Shown here: in pieces, positions 1 through 9,480 of the stretch | How the letters are laid out: every line of letters starts with the position of its first letter | How positions within the stretch are numbered: the first letter of the stretch is position 1 | DNA from: Scleromitrula shiraiana | Taxonomy: Eukaryota > Ascomycota > Leotiomycetes > Helotiales > Sclerotiniaceae | Length of the DNA stretch: 64,000 nt | Assembly: GCA_028455995.1 (NCBI GenBank) | Contig: JABELC010000001.1 | Location: forward strand, 1,786,501-1,850,500 | Direction: 5' to 3' | Position numbers and translations under genes: made by a program | Notes under the pieces: generated by a model | Databases searched by the model: none | Told to the model about the DNA's origin: nothing | What the model saw: the letters and a program-made list of their open reading frames with translations, nothing else

Positions 1-205
1 CCACCGCTTTCAAATTTGTAAGAAGAGAGTCAGTAACCTAACACTTCAAACCTAACACTCCCCCCTCCCTCCAATCCTATCCTATCATAGCAGAAGGAAC
101 AAAGTACAATACAGTTCAAAGAAATAAAGTAATATATCTATTATGATAGTCGTTCCAGAAACAGGATAGGGCTGTCGCATCTAACAGAGTGGTTTATTTG
201 ATATG

Positions 206-228
206 TTATATATATATATATATATATA
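206..228. repeat. (TA)n microsatellite
   Basis: Uninterrupted alternating TA run in intergenic DNA. Confidence 0.9.
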
Positions 229-544
229 CTAGGATCCTTAATCAGAAATAAATACATTCTTCCCACCTATCACATATACGATACGATGCATAGAATGGAC
301 GAAGATTATGCGCATGCAAGCTTGATATCTCCATACTCCTCTCCTCTCCTCTCCCGCCCTCCACATACACAAACCACCCACACCTAATCCCATCTCCCAC
401 CGCCCATCCCCCATCCACACCATTTCATCAACCCGCCCGCACCATACCACAACCTAAATAAATAAATGAATGAATAAATAACACCCCCTTCGTTCACTTC
501 CTCTAACAACTCATACGATAAATACCCTCATCCTAATCGATCGA

Positions 545-574
545 TCCATCCATCCATCCATCCATCCATCCATC
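545..574. repeat. (ATCC)n microsatellite
   Basis: About seven ATCC units in tandem. The complementary unit GGAT recurs at 1269-1294, so the same motif appears in both orientations about 700 bases apart. Confidence 0.9.
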
Positions 575-848
575 AGATAATCTCCAGATCTCAATCTCAA
601 CTACTATTTAATACCATCCAGTTCAAATTTCTTTGCAACTACACTCTAACACCGTGATTTTATATAGATCTTAGATCTGATGAATTGGGATGGGATGGGA
701 TATTTTTATTTTTATTTTTATTCTTATTCTTATTTTTATTCGTATGACCGTCTGTTCTCGTTTCTTTCGTTTCTCGTTTATCGTCTTTTCTTCGTGGATA
801 TAAGGAGGAATTATGTGATTTGGGGTGGGGTTTGGGGTGCATGTATGT

Positions 849-893
849 TGGTAGGTAGGTAGGTAGGTAGGTAGGTAGATAGATAGATAGATA
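849..893. repeat. (GGTA)n followed by (GATA)n compound microsatellite
   Basis: About six GGTA units change directly into about four GATA units. This is the pattern expected when one base change spreads through part of an array. Confidence 0.9.
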
Positions 894-1268
894 ATTGGAG
901 AGATGATGAGAGAGATGATGTTGATGTTGATGTTGCTGATCATATTGGATTTTGGGAATGTATGATAATTCGGGATAGGGTGGATGGTTAGATGGTTTTT
1001 TAGTTTGGGGGATTGAGTATGGATATGGATATGAACTTGATCTGTATATTCAAATTCAAGATATTATAAGTATGTTAATTATTAATTATATTATATTGCA
1101 AATGCTACATATAGAGGTCTAACACATCTATTCGGTTTGGTTGAATTAATTACAATGTTATGGGGAATCTTTTTAACTTGGATAGAAGGTGGAGAGGAGA
1201 GGAGAGGAGAGGAGAGGGGAAAAGATGGAGAAGAGGGAGGAGAGGGAGAATAAATGATGGATGGGTGT

Positions 1269-1294
1269 ATGGATGGATGGATGGATGGATGGAT
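1269..1294. repeat. (ATGG)n microsatellite
   Basis: About six ATGG units in tandem, intergenic. Confidence 0.9.
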
Positions 1295-3419
1295 GATCTT
1301 GGTTTTGATATATACCTATACAAATATATATATAATTGGAGGGGTTGATTTAGAAGGATGGGAAGATGGGGTGGGGGATGGAATGGTTAGGATGCTACAG
1401 TGGTTGTTCTTGTTTTGATGTTTAGTATGAGGTTGGATTCTATTGCGATGGGTGGATTTTGATGGGTGATGAGAGATGAGAGATGAGAGGGGGAGGGGAG
1501 GCAGAAGGAGAAGAAGAGGGAGAAGGACAGGGAAATCGTGAACATGAATATACGTACAGATGGTCAATCGATCAGTATAGAGGGGACTTGATAATTCAGA
1601 GTGTAGAATTAGGTTAAGTGATGATTTAATTAAGTCTTTGCATTATACTGCATTCTACTGTTGAGATTACATGGTATGGTATGATATGGTTTCGTATGGC
1701 ATGATATGAAATAATATACTAATATATTGAACTACTAGTAGTTGCATTGCCTAGGTGTGGAATATATAGTGATGAATACCATGTGAACCTCCACACCAGT
1801 GTTCACGTATATACTTATTAAATAGAATATAAGTAGATGATCTCATTATTTTCACCATGTGAGCTTTGTATACACTGCCGTAATTTCGAAATAAAACCAT
1901 TTTCATGCAATGAAAGACATCACTGGGAACTCAACAGCCAATATCCAAAGGGAAATTATGATCGAAACCCTTCCACTTTCTCTTCTCCGCGCAGACCCCA
2001 TTTCTAAGAGTACTATATACACGATTCAATAATCAAGGCATTAACACAAACTCAAATCCAACTTCTAAACCCCAAGTCAAACCTCTCTCAATTTAAGAAA
2101 TGATATGATAACCAAGGCGTTATCGAAACATCAACAAAGTCCAAACCCCAAGTCAAACCACCCCCAAATGAAGAAAGTAACGCGAACTACTCACCCACCA
2201 ACTTACCAATCCAAACAAGCATAATCCCTTCACCAAACCAAATTCTCGCGTTAAAAAGTTAAGGAGGACCGAGAGTAAGTTTCTCTTAGTGTCTGCAGCC
2301 AAGTCTAACGTCTTTCCCCAATCGAATCCGAAACAAAATAAAGCAAAACAAGACGTTACGAAAAGGGGACCAGCCTTTCAAGACTCCACGATAATGAACT
2401 CTAAAACTTGAGATGATTTGAATCATTCAGATGGGAATCAGGATGCGAAACGAATGAATGAGGAAAATAAATGCATGGATGGATTAACATACGCGCGGCA
2501 ATACGGTACGCTATGGTGCTACTTGAAACGCGGCACGGAAGGAGAAATGTAGATGTTCATCTCAAGAGTTAGGCGATGTGTATTTTTTTGTGGGTGGGCT
2601 GTGTTGGTTTGGGAGAGAGAAAATTGATGAATTGTGTGTTATGTAAATGAAGGTTATGGGTACAAATGAGCAAATAAAATACATACAGTATGTACTTTTT
2701 AGGACATAGAAAAAGAGGGGAGAGTGATAAAACAGTATAGAGCACCGAATTTTACACTTGTAAATCAAATCAATCTCATTCATACAAAAAGATGTATCAA
2801 AAAATCACGAGCTCGTTTCGACGGTACAAGTATTATGTGTTGCTTTTGAAAATGATGTAATGAGTCGAGCCGAGTACGAGGTACTACATCATACTGACAA
2901 TCAACATCTGGAAAAGAGGACGAAGGATCAAGAACAAATGTCGATCCTAATCTTGATTATCACTTGCAATAAATACGTGAAGATCACGTGAAATACAGTC
3001 TAAACTCAAATCTCTAACCAACAAACTGGAAAACAAGGAAAGAAAAAAAAGGGGAAATTTCTCCCCTGTGTGAAGTGTGTCATAGAGATGCTTCCAACCC
3101 CCCTGCCTCGTAATAATTCTTTGTCCTTCCCACGTGGGATTCGGAAGGAGAGTTGGAGCATTATACACTTGTATCCAGTGATTCTTTCACGTCGTTAAGA
3201 AATTTCAAAATTAAAGGGAAGATTGAACGGTATCGTGGTCGAAGACATCGTGATGGGAGAGGCGAGGATTCTTTGAGAAGCAAGGGAAGGGTTTGAAGAC
3301 ACACTCTCTCAACGATAAGCCAGTGATGTGTTATAAAATTCAACAAATATTATGGAAATCTCAGTTCAAGCTTTCCTCCACGCCCTGTGATCATATACCG
3401 AAATGATTGATATGAATGA

Positions 3420-3899
3420 TCATGAAACTTTAGTTGACTTCCAAACCATTCCGGGTTGTGCTGAAGGGTTTATTGCTCGATCACTACGCATTCCAAAATC
3501 TTTTGCTTCTTTCTCCACCGCATCTAAATTCTCAACCAAACTAATAATCCCTCGTTGATCCATCTCTTCTATGCATTTCATCACGAAAACCCTGCAATTA
3601 AAGGAGGGTCCCATAGATGGACCTCCAGATTGCCAGACCGAAGATATAACGCTCTCAATCGTTTCTCGCATGCCCTTGACATCGCCACCAATCTCAACCG
3701 CCGCCAGTAGTTTGCGTGATTCAACGACCTTGTTGCTATGATTTGTCTGGTACAACCACTGGTTGTGTTTATCATTGACAGCATGGTAAACATACCCACA
3801 GTTGGCGTTGTTTTCAGTGAAATATAATCCCCAATGAAAGGTTCCAGGATTGTCCCTACAGGAAAGGATGATGTATAGTCTATGTGGAGCCCAGGACAT
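3420..3899 (-). CDS. Small fungal protein resembling the DUF6914 family
   Basis: Single-exon gene of 159 residues. I chose the ATG at 3899 because the upstream in-frame extension has no ATG start and reads unlike protein. The family-like start is MSWAPHRLYIILSCRD followed by TFHWGLYF. The N-terminal beta-strand, the HWGL segment, the YHAVND stretch and a later FNCRVFV segment match what I remember of small fungal DUF6914-type proteins, which have no established function. There is no signal peptide or membrane segment. The neighbour on the right (4944) is on the opposite strand and is not obviously related. Family assignment is from memory of the sequence pattern; the frame itself is well supported. 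Confidence 0.6.
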   Translation of the reverse strand: MSWAPHRLYIILSCRDNPGTFHWGLYFTENNANCGYVYHAVNDKHNQWLYQTNHSNKVVESRKLLAAVEIGGDVKGMRETIESVISSVWQSGGPSMGPSFNCRVFVMKCIEEMDQRGIISLVENLDAVEKEAKDFGMRSDRAINPSAQPGMVWKSTKVS

Positions 3900-4067
3900 T
3901 ATTCTTGTATGAAATATCAATACACGATAGCGACACAAGATGGAATGGATGTAGCCAAGCAGACACGATCTATGGAAGGTAGTTAGCGAATGTAGGAACA
4001 AAAGCTCTTCAACTCGACTGCTTACAATATAGATCTTTGACTTTATAAGACGATATGAATTCGGCAA

Positions 4068-4943
4068 GTCACGATTGATGATCCTGTCAAGTAATAGTTA
4101 GCCAAGTTGGGATACATATTTGACCGATTAGTCACTCACACTACACATTCGTTTGGAGACAGATGAAAGATGCTCGATTTATGAGAAAAGGAAGATCAAA
4201 AGCATTTGTTGACATGGTCTTTTTAAATCCTTAGGAGAAGATGATGTGAATTGAAAACTTGAAAAGTAGGGTGGTGCATGCCAGACCTCCCCGTCAACAC
4301 TCATATTATCCGCTACCTATAAAGATAGCATCAATGCAGTTGTTGTAAGCGAAGAAAGACTTATGATAGAGGCGGCCATTTCAAAGCCAGGTATGAATAA
4401 ACAAAATAATATTATCAATTGGTTTGAAGAAAAGAATAGAGAACCATGGCTGTCTCCGGAGAGGGAAAACTTAGTGGGTTTACTGGTCATATTCTAGTAG
4501 ATAGAAATCAGATGAAACGAGGACCTCAGAATTGCTGCTTCAAAACCTGGGGTCAGTGGGGCAACGGAAAAACACCTTTCCAATAATCGACGAAAATTAT
4601 ATAAATTTTGATACTAAGGGGTTATTTCTACTGATGAAGACCTGAAATGCGTTTGTTGGTTGTTGATCCGTGTTACAGATAATCAAATATGGCAGCTCAT
4701 ATTCACGTGACAGTTAATTCTATGTAACTACACCTTAGTTTTGAGGCTTTGCTGGAACTATAACTGACATTGGAACTGACCTCCTGCTACATACAGGACA
4801 TAAGCTCCAGCTCGGAATAAAAAACCAAACACGGAAGCCCAAATTTGTTAATTGTTAAGCTTCCAAAGTCTTCAAAAACTTCAATGCTTGAGATTGTATC
4901 AAAGTGCTACTGTATTTGATGTAGTAGCTAGGCAATCATTACT
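4068..4943. other. Intergenic region between divergent genes
   Basis: No gene seen. This is the shared upstream region of the minus-strand DUF6914-like gene and the plus-strand HNH-kinase gene. A 60-80-codon open frame just upstream of 4944 is out of frame with the conserved protein and looks like leader sequence. Confidence 0.6.
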
Positions 4944-6730
4944 ATGGAAGCTGTCCTTGAATCAATTGTTTTATCTGGCCTTTCTCGCCATGATCGGGGC
5001 ATACTCACATTTTTTATCAAAGATGCTACTGAGCCCGACCTCGTTATCCAGTACATTCGTTCTCAATGCAAGAATGACGGTACTCCCGACCTAGAAAAAA
5101 TCATATCTTCATGGAAGTGTCTTGTAGCCAAAGGTAGGATTTTTTTAAGGTGCCATATTCTTCGCAATGCAGTTGTTAATTAGAGTCTCTAGTACTTCAT
5201 CCTGGCCCCTTTCCAGCCCGAGCTATTCCTGCCTTACTTGTTAGAGATGATTACAAATGTCGCATAACTGGAAAACAGAGGAGTATTCTAGGTGCTGAGC
5301 TGCAGGCGGTGAACATTATTTCACCTTCGATATTTGAAGGCGAGGAGGTATTCTGCATCTTCCTCTTTACTGATAGTCACTAAATTGAAGATCATAGGAC
5401 GATATGTTGCAAGCTTTTCTTGGATCTGAAGCAAAAGGTCTCCGCGTATTACTTGACACCATTTACAATAATCAAGAAAGTGATGAAGAATATCCCGAGC
5501 TTCAAAATATGTTTCTCGCCACCGCAAGCATGAAAGAAGCATTTCACAAGGCACACTTTACGTTCTTTCCACAAATGAAAAGCTTCTGGGAACAGTCAGA
5601 TCTTGATACTTCCCGTCATGGACCAAGTTCTATCAATGTAAGAGTCACCTCTGCGTATGTCTCGCTTCAGTGCGTACTCATACTGTTTTGAACAGTATTC
5701 CATTTGGCCTCGACAGCGTGATCCACCGTGCCGAAAGGTTGTTCCTCTTGACTTCGTCCAATTTACAACCCCCTCTTCAACTTTCTCTTTGCCGCATCCA
5801 TTGTTGCTATATATTCACTCACGATTCTCCAATTCGCGTGCTTGGATGGACTTAGGTGAACAACGAGAACGTGGTTGGGCCGATCAAATGACCTACTACG
5901 ATTGGGTATACGGATGGTTATCCTCCTGTCTGTTCTTCCTGCTCATTTCTTTCTCATATTTCCCTGCATCGGTCAGGATACGATTTTATCAATTAGTCAT
6001 GTACTTTTCTTCCAAGATATACCCCCCTGAAGGCTTAATACACCGAGCACCAGGTGGAATCATGATTAAATGTGGAAGTAGAGTAAACGTCAACGAGTAC
6101 GAGGCCCTTCGTCTTGTCGGTTCTAAAACTAATCTGAGTATCCCCCGAGCATTAGATTTCGTGGTAGGAGTCGATACTCAAGCTTACCTCGTTATGAGTT
6201 GGCTTCCTGGAAAGAGATTTGATTCGGTCGTAGATTTGATGTCTGATGCTGATCTAGACCAATTCTCCGGGGATTTGAAACACGTAATTTACCAACTGCA
6301 AAAGATACCCCATCTAAATGGGGAGGCCTCCATAATATGTGGCGCTGGAGGCCAGGCTTGCAACGACTTCCGACTCGATGACCACTGCGGCCCATTTGAT
6401 ACCGAAGCTTCTTTTAATAAATATCTTACGAAAAATATCGACTATGAAGATTCCAAAAGGTGCGAAATTTCTCATTCGTGTTCACATGAAATAGTGTTTA
6501 CTCATGGAGATCTAAATACAAAGAACATCCTCTTGCGTGATGGTCGTTTAAGTGGGATAGTTGATTGGGAGTTAGCGGGCTTCTATCCTATATATTGGGA
6601 GAAGACCAAAGCATTATACAGTACCTCTGGCGATAAGATTTGGAAGGACATCATAAATAAAGCAGTACAAGGATATGATGATGAAATTGCTGTTGAGAAA
6701 CTGCTTTGGGACAGGCAGTCTCCTTGGTGA
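4944..6730 (+). CDS. Fusion of a degenerate HNH-like domain with an APH-type kinase domain
   Basis: Four exons read in one continuous frame: 4944-5133, 5217-5347, 5398-5637, 5696-6730, giving 531 residues. All three introns are GT-AG and keep phase. The N-terminal half resembles fungal HNH-nuclease-like proteins: residues 72-82 read VRDDYKCRITG, followed by ELQAVNIISP. The position that normally carries the HNH histidine (AHIIP type) is Asn, so catalysis by this domain is doubtful. The C-terminal half (about 340-530) is an aminoglycoside phosphotransferase/choline-kinase-like fold with HGDLNTKNILL (catalytic Asp near 459) and DWE (metal-binding Asp near 477). Fungal proteins of this kinase group mostly have unknown substrates. 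An alternative is two genes with a mis-joined third intron, but no stop separates the halves when that 58-base intron is removed. Confidence 0.7.
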
Positions 6731-6779
6731 GATATTAGAAGTAGGATAATAGTAAAAAGCTCTGCTGTTAAGCAGAATA

Positions 6780-7314
6780 CTGTAAGGTAGACATTACAGT
6801 ACTAAACAACTTGAACCTGTATTTAAACAAACTCAAAATCACCTCAATTTGTTATTGTAACATTATTATCTTAAATTTAATCAAAAATCAACTACTAGTA
6901 ATAATTATAATTTTTATAATTTTAATAATATATAAAATTTATAATTCAACTCATACTAATACACTCAGAATAAGAATTTCAAGTTTATAATAATCATCAT
7001 GATGATGATCATGCCAGATAGTTGAATATCATATAGTAATAAAATATTTATTTTAATTAATATATAATTTTTCTTATAAAATTCTACTAAATACTAGTAG
7101 TAGTAACTTGAAACTTGAAGATTCTTTTTTATTATATGATTCGTTTTATTTAAATTACTATATACTAGTACTAGTAATATATTAAATTATATTTTCTACT
7201 AGTGATATCTAAATTAAAATTCTTTATAATTTTATCTAAATTAATCTTTTTTTTTATTTTCAAGTTATTACAACTAGTAGTAATAATTTTATTACTAGTA
7301 TATTCAAGTTATTA
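6780..7314. repeat. AT-rich island, left flank of the transposon, rich in ACTAGT
   Basis: Very AT-rich DNA with repeated ACTAGT and short TTCAAGT/ACTTGAA words (for example near 6892, 7092, 7166-7178, 7198, 7273, 7294). Unlike the element that interrupts it, this flank has more C than G on the plus strand: in 6841-6960 I counted about 13 C and 3 G. It may be an older decayed repeat into which the element inserted. No gene. Confidence 0.6.
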
Positions 7315-7365
7315 CTCGGTTAAATTAAAATTGAAGCATGCGCAAATTACCGAAAAACCTCAAAA
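7315..7365 (+). repeat. Left terminal inverted repeat of the transposon
   Basis: Pairs with 9260-9311: 24 identical bases at the outer end, then imperfect to the shared CCTCAAAA at the inner end with one gap. Confidence 0.85.
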
Positions 7366-9259
7366 TTGTACTTTAACCCTATTTTATCACTTTTTTAAAA
7401 ATTAATAATTTAATTAATAATATTTTAAATATTTAAATTTTGGTATTAGTAGAATTGTATAATTGTATATTATAATATTAATATTTGATAGATTTTTTTA
7501 ATAATTTTATAAATGTTTTTATATTTCTCGAAGTAGGTGATGTTATCGGGTTTCAATATTAGATTTTTAATATTATATAATAAATTGGAATCGTGATAGT
7601 TTTGAATAGAAACTTTTTGGGTTAGATTAAAAGGAGTAATTATATTATAATATTTATTTTATTGATAGATAATTTTAATATTGAGGATGTAATTATGTTA
7701 AGAGTATGTAAAAAGTAATTAATAAAGAAAGGAATTAATTATGTTGAAAAGATTGAGATTTAAGATTATATATATTTTATTTATTGAAATAATTATTTTT
7801 ATTATATTTTATTATTTTTTTAAATTGATTTTTTATATTTTTTATTTATTTATTAATTTATTAAATTAATATTTTGATTTATTCTTTTTTTTAGATTTAA
7901 ATTATTTTTTTATTTATGGTTAAAAGCATTTTTCTTTTTTTAATTTGAGCTTTAATATAATTTTATGTATGTTTTATTATATTTAAATTAAGAGATTAGG
8001 GTGGCTAGATTATTTAAATAATATTAAATAGATCTATATATTTTTTGATAAATTTATTTATATATGTAGATATATTATTTATTATAATTTCAATTTTATT
8101 ATTATAGTATTATGTTCAAGTTTGATGATCTTTTTTTTATTGTAGTTTTTGAATCTAGAGAGCAAAAAAGGGTGTAATAAAGAGTTTTAATATATAGAAT
8201 TAATCGATATTTTTTTTAAATTGATCATTTTTATGTATTATATGATTATGTTTAAATATTTTAAATGATGTGTTTTTATTCTTTTTTTTATTATCTTTAT
8301 AAATTATTTAATAAAAAATCAGATCTGGTTAATAAACAAGGATTTTAAAAGGTTTTAAAAGCTAAATCTCATTTTTTTTTTCGTTTTTTTAATTTTAAAT
8401 TCTTTTTTTAAATCTAATTTAAATAAATCATTATATTTTTGCATTATATTTTCCGCTTTTTTTATTTTTTTTTTTATTTTTTTTTTAAAGGTTTTATATA
8501 GTTTGAAAGATTTTCTTTATTTGAATGTGTTTATAAACTTTGTTTTTTGATATGTTTGTTTTGAAGTAGGTTGAATAATGTTAAAATAGAAATATTTGGT
8601 TGGATTATGTTAGTAATGTTTTTTATTATATTTAAAATGTTTATTAGTTTGATTTATGAATATATAAAGTTTTATATTGATATTTAAAAGGTAATGTGCA
8701 AGTTGTATACGTTTTTGATATATAAATAGGCTCAATTCAAATTTTTTGGTATTAAAAGTAAAAAATTTTTTATAATTGTATATAATTTAAAGAAATTTAT
8801 TATAAAATATAAATAATTTGAGTTTAAAAATTTATTGATTAATTTTTTTAAAGCGAGATTTATGATTATGGGTGTATATTTTGACAATTTTTTGTTTTTA
8901 ACTTTTGTTAAATATAATTTTTCGACTTTTTTTTTTGGAGGTTTTTTGAACATTTTTAATATTGAATAAAGGTTTATGGTGTTTTTTTGTTTGATTATTT
9001 ATTTTTTGTAAATGTTTAGTGATTATATTTTTTTTTAAATCTAATGTATAAATGATTTTTTTATAGATTGCCTCAAAATGTTGAGCAATTAAAAACTTGT
9101 AAATCTTTTTTGGTAAAGTTTTTGTTTATGTAGACTTAGATTTTTGTAATTTATAGATTTTATTCTTATAGTTTTTATGAACTATTCTTTATTAAATATA
9201 ATTTAGAATTGATGAAATTATTAAGGTTGGCGTAAAGGTAAAAAGACGCGTTTGGGGAG

Positions 9260-9311
9260 TTTTGAGGCGATTCGCTTATTTTGCGCGTGCTTCAATTTTA
9301 ATTTAACCGAG
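9260..9311 (-). repeat. Right terminal inverted repeat of the transposon
   Basis: Reverse complement matches 7315-7365. This end is much less AT-rich than the interior and keeps several CG dinucleotides. Confidence 0.85.
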
Positions 9312-9480
9312 TAATATAAAATAAATTATTACTTTTTAACTACTAACTTGAAATTATCATATTACTAGTAATTAAATATAAAAAATATATATTAAAAACA
9401 TTATAATTAATACTACTTCAAGTTACTAGTAGTATAAAAAATATAATATAAATTCATCACATCAAAACATGACTTTCAAG
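9312..9480. repeat. AT-rich island, right flank of the transposon
   Basis: Continues the ACTAGT/TTCAAGT-rich sequence seen left of the element (ACTAGT near 9364 and 9424). This supports insertion of the element into one pre-existing AT-rich block. Confidence 0.6.

Larger units (their letters stand above)
1..3419. other. Gene-free, microsatellite-rich region
   Basis: I see no reading frame with recognisable protein character here. The stretch is made of AT-rich DNA and simple repeats (listed separately), purine-rich GAGGA runs around 1190-1250 and 1480-1530, and TTTTTA/TTCTTA runs around 700-745. Around 2070-2175 a block containing AACCCCAAGTCAAACC occurs twice about 65 bases apart, suggesting a local duplication. 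Long open frames on the minus strand at about 660-940 are translations of repeats and are not treated as genes. Confidence 0.7.
7315..9311. mobile_element. Decayed Tc1/mariner-pogo-type DNA transposon with 52-bp terminal inverted repeats
   Basis: The ends are inverted copies. Each reads CTCGGTTAAATTAAAATTGA inward from its end, with 24 identical bases, then one mismatch, then GCGCAAA, and partial similarity to about base 52. TA lies immediately outside both ends (7313-7314 and 9312-9313), the target duplication expected of the Tc1/mariner superfamily, and 1,997 bp is a normal length. The interior is crowded with stops and has almost no C on the plus strand (about 42 G and 2 C in 360 sampled bases), so any transposase is destroyed. 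A minus-strand segment near 8150-8260 faintly recalls the DxHxxH region of pogo transposases, which would put the gene on the minus strand; that is a guess. Remaining C bases near the right end sit mainly in CG or CT, as expected if CpA was the target of C-to-T change (RIP). Confidence 0.8.

Noticed and set aside
660..943. Overlapping 60-90-codon frames on both strands
   Set aside because: They translate TTTTTA and GGTA/GATA repeats into low-complexity Ile/Lys/Tyr-rich peptides.
5670..5855. Alternative frame in the HNH-kinase gene (SIPFGLDSVIHRAERLFLL)
   Set aside because: Looks protein-like, but it stops soon. Splicing at 5695 gives a frame that continues without stop into the kinase domain, and no acceptor exists to leave the alternative frame.
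8732..8953. 73-codon minus-strand frame inside the transposon
   Set aside because: Lys/Asn/Leu-only composition follows from extreme AT content. It is at best a mutated transposase remnant, not a gene.
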